A stretch of DNA of 64,000 nt, from contig RDYP01000010.1 of the NCBI GenBank assembly GCA_004293445.1, positions 26,751 to 90,750 of the forward strand, in the 5' to 3' direction. This DNA is from Verrucomicrobiota bacterium. Its GTDB lineage: Bacteria > Verrucomicrobiota > Verrucomicrobiia > Verrucomicrobiales > Akkermansiaceae. Positions 62,288 through 64,000 of this stretch are shown piece by piece (position 1 is the stretch's first letter; the number at the start of each line of letters is the position of its first letter). The translations under genes were made by a program, and so were the position numbers. The notes under the pieces were generated by a model. That model was not told where the DNA came from, made no database searches, and saw only the letters and a list, made by a program, of their open reading frames with translations.

Positions 62288-63493
62288 ATGGATACCAGTG
62301 ACTTGCCGGATCTCGATCCACTCCAGAAAATCACCCTCCCGACGGCTTCAGCGCCGGGGCGGATAGAGCGGCTCGGACGCTCGATGAAGCGGGGACGCAG
62401 GCGCTTGCTCGGTCAGTTCGGCGGCGAAAACTCGGGCGGTCAGGCATATCATGTGATGAGCCGCACCGCCGGCGGGGTGATGCTTTTCGGCAATACCGAA
62501 AAGGAGGCCTTCCGCCGCCTCCTGTGGCGCATGTCGAAATTCTCGGGCGTCGAAATCCTCACCTACGCCCTAATGGACAATCACTTCCACCTCCTCGTAA
62601 AGATCCCCGAACGGGCGAAATTCCTCAAGCGCTTCGAGGGCGAAGGCGGAGAGGAACGCCTCCTGCAACACCTCGCCCTCCTTTATTCACAGGCCTTCAT
62701 TAGCGCGCTGCGACTGGAGCTGGCACGCGTCCGCGAGGCAGGCCGGGCGGAGGAAGCCGAGGCGATACTGGATAGCTTCCGCAAGCGCTTCTGCGACCTC
62801 TCCTCCTTCGTCAAGGAACTGAAGGAACGCTTCTCCCGATGGTTCAACAAGCACCACTCCCGCCGGGGAACCCTGTGGATGGACCGCTTCAAAAGCGTGC
62901 TGGTGGAAGACGGCGAGGCACTCCGGACCATGGCGCTTTACATCGATCTGAACCCCGTCCGAGCCGGACTGGTGGAAGATCCGAAGGACTATCGCTGGAC
63001 CGGCTACGGCGAGGCGATGGGGGGCAGCAAGCGCGCACGTCGCGGCCTGTGCCGGGTGATGGAGACACCCTTGGACTCGTGGGAGGAAAAGCGGGGCGCA
63101 CTGACTCCAGCGGAGGCTTATCGCTGCTGGTTATTCGGAGAAGGCTTGACGACGGAAGGGGCGGAAAGCGTGAAAACGAGAGCCGATTCGGGCATCTCAT
63201 CGACCACTTCGGGATTCCACTCGCCTGCTCCGAGGAAGGGATTTGCGAGGGATGAAGTGGAATCCGTGCTGAAGAACGGCGGAAAAGTCAGCCGTGCAGA
63301 GTTACTGCGTTGTCAGGTCCGCTGGTTCAGCGATGGCGTGGCGATCGGCAGCAAGGCCTTCGTCGAGGGCGTGTTCCATCGCTGCCGCGAGCACTTCGGA
63401 CCGAAACGAAAGAACGGCGCGCGGCGTGTTCGTGAGGACCAAGCCGGCACTCTCCACGCCCTGCGCCAGCTGAGGGTCCGAACGCTGGGGTGA
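62288..63493 (+). CDS. REP-associated-type Y1 tyrosine transposase
   Basis: 401 aa from the ATG at 62288; an in-frame ATG at 62216 lies within the inverted repeat. The Y1_Tnp (IS200/IS605-like) core has GGQAYHVMSRTAGG, YALMDNHFHLLVKIP (HUH metal motif HFH), SSFVKELKERFSRWFNKHHSRRGTLWMDRFKSVLVED, and MALYIDLNPVRAGLVEDPKDYRWTGYGEAMGG, standard for RAYT-type proteins. The catalytic Tyr is not assigned. The C-terminal 150 residues (LTPAEAYRCWLFGEG, KVSRAELLRCQVRWFSDGVAIGSKAFVEGVF) form the long extension common in this group. It is probably a resident, non-self-mobile transposase linked to REP-like palindromes. Confidence 0.88.
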   Translation: MDTSDLPDLDPLQKITLPTASAPGRIERLGRSMKRGRRRLLGQFGGENSGGQAYHVMSRTAGGVMLFGNTEKEAFRRLLWRMSKFSGVEILTYALMDNHFHLLVKIPERAKFLKRFEGEGGEERLLQHLALLYSQAFISALRLELARVREAGRAEEAEAILDSFRKRFCDLSSFVKELKERFSRWFNKHHSRRGTLWMDRFKSVLVEDGEALRTMALYIDLNPVRAGLVEDPKDYRWTGYGEAMGGSKRARRGLCRVMETPLDSWEEKRGALTPAEAYRCWLFGEGLTTEGAESVKTRADSGISSTTSGFHSPAPRKGFARDEVESVLKNGGKVSRAELLRCQVRWFSDGVAIGSKAFVEGVFHRCREHFGPKRKNGARRVREDQAGTLHALRQLRVRTLG

Positions 63494-63720
63494 TGACCGT
63501 GAAAAGACCCGGAGCACGGAATCGCAATTCGGCCATTTTGCAGCGGCGGACACGCCCCCGATTCCGCTCATTCAGAAAAGAAAGCGCATTCGAAATCGAC
63601 CAAACCCGCTCAAACAGGGGGCCAATCGAAGAATTTCACGAAGAAAAACGCGGCACTCATGGCATTCGCAGGCTTTCCTCTTGCATCCCCGGTCCAAGCA
63701 CCCAATGGTCCCGCCCGTCA

Positions 63721-63797
63721 CGGGGCGTAGCTCAGCCTGGTAGAGCGCCTGCTTTGGGAGCAGGATGTCGTCAGTTCGAATCTGGCCGCCCCGACCA
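63721..63797 (+). tRNA. tRNA-Pro (anticodon UGG)
   Basis: 77 nt with a perfect 7-bp acceptor stem (CGGGGCG with CGCCCCG), D-arm GCTC...GAGC, anticodon stem CCTGC/GCAGG around the loop TTTGGGA (anticodon TGG), T-arm with TTCGAAT, and an encoded CCA end at 63795-63797. Confidence 0.96.
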
Positions 63798-63832
63798 ATT
63801 TCTTTTCGAACTTGGTTTCAGGCATTAAGATC

Positions 63833-63974
63833 GGGTCTACACCAAAGATTGGGGAGGAGGCGATTTTTTGGTTTCAGCGAGTGGGTTGATAGCTGGGGTT
63901 CATGGGTCTACACCAAAGATTGGGGAGGAGGCGATTTTTTGGTTTCAGCGAGTGGGTTGATAGCTGGGGTTCAT
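63833..63974 (+). repeat. Perfect 71-bp tandem duplication downstream of tRNA-Pro
   Basis: Two identical head-to-tail copies (63833-63903 and 63904-63974) start 36 bp after the tRNA end. The unit begins GGGTCTACACC. The sequence diverges right after the second copy. No ORF of note. Confidence 0.95.
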
Positions 63975-64000
63975 CCGCACTGGGCGATCACGCGCAGGCG

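Noticed and set aside
1..64000. CRISPR arrays, rRNA, integrase or phage modules
   Set aside because: No array of regularly spaced repeats, no rRNA signature and no integrase or phage structural genes were seen. The only tandem repeat is the 71-bp pair.

Overview
The window is high-GC DNA from what is most likely a member of the Verrucomicrobia (Luteolibacter/Haloferula-like). This is inferred from protein style and gene content only: large secreted proteins with malectin, fibronectin III and beta-helix domains, a DUF5703-type glycosidase, a CbiX/DR2241 pair, REP-type transposase and Rml enzymes. No rRNA or other taxonomic marker is present. Genes are densely packed and often overlap by ATGA. 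Shine-Dalgarno sites are rarely visible.

Region 1 (1-3.5 kb): the 3' end of an unrecognised gene, a Rep/UvrD-type helicase and a YugP-like membrane zinc protease.

Region 2 (3.6-38.7 kb): a 35-kb locus for an exported polysaccharide, all on the minus strand. In transcription order it has: a candidate promoter near 38.72 kb; a short sugar-1-phosphate transferase; a Gfo/Idh/MocA dehydrogenase and a hexapeptide acetyltransferase (WbpB/WbpD-like); a Wzc-like co-polymerase whose ATPase domain lacks the Walker lysine; a second, long sugar-1-phosphate transferase; a PssD/PssE pair; an acetyltransferase; two GT2 enzymes; a secreted protein; a GT4; a GT-A-like protein; a Wzy-like polymerase/ligase; an exostosin-like GT; another GT4; a sulfotransferase; a Wzx flippase; a GT2; a 2755-residue secreted protein; RmlD-RmlB-RmlA-RmlC for dTDP-L-rhamnose; and a Wza-like export lipoprotein. 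The locus closes with a clear intrinsic terminator. The predicted product is a rhamnose-containing, probably sulfated and acetylated exopolysaccharide or O-antigen. Many start codons in this locus are preceded by runs of 5-9 C on the coding strand, which is not seen at genes outside it.

Region 3 (39-52.4 kb): an outer-membrane barrel protein, a tRNA-dihydrouridine synthase, a small HTH protein, QueC/QueF (queuosine precursor), a secreted C39-like protease, a beta-helix/PDZ protein, a secreted glycosidase with F5/8C domain followed by a frameshifted gene remnant, phosphoglycolate phosphatase and a long ribosome hibernation factor with a good SD and terminator.

Region 4 (52.4-60.6 kb): an AddA/AddB-like helicase-nuclease pair, a 4Fe-4S DR2241-like protein with a CbiX chelatase, and a divergent lipoate-ligase-like protein.

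Region 5 (60.6-64 kb): an accessory patch with tight hairpins, inverted copies of an 11-bp palindrome, a LITAF-like split zinc-ribbon membrane protein, a small AT-rich secreted protein, a REP-associated-type Y1 transposase, tRNA-Pro(UGG) and a perfect 71-bp tandem duplication.
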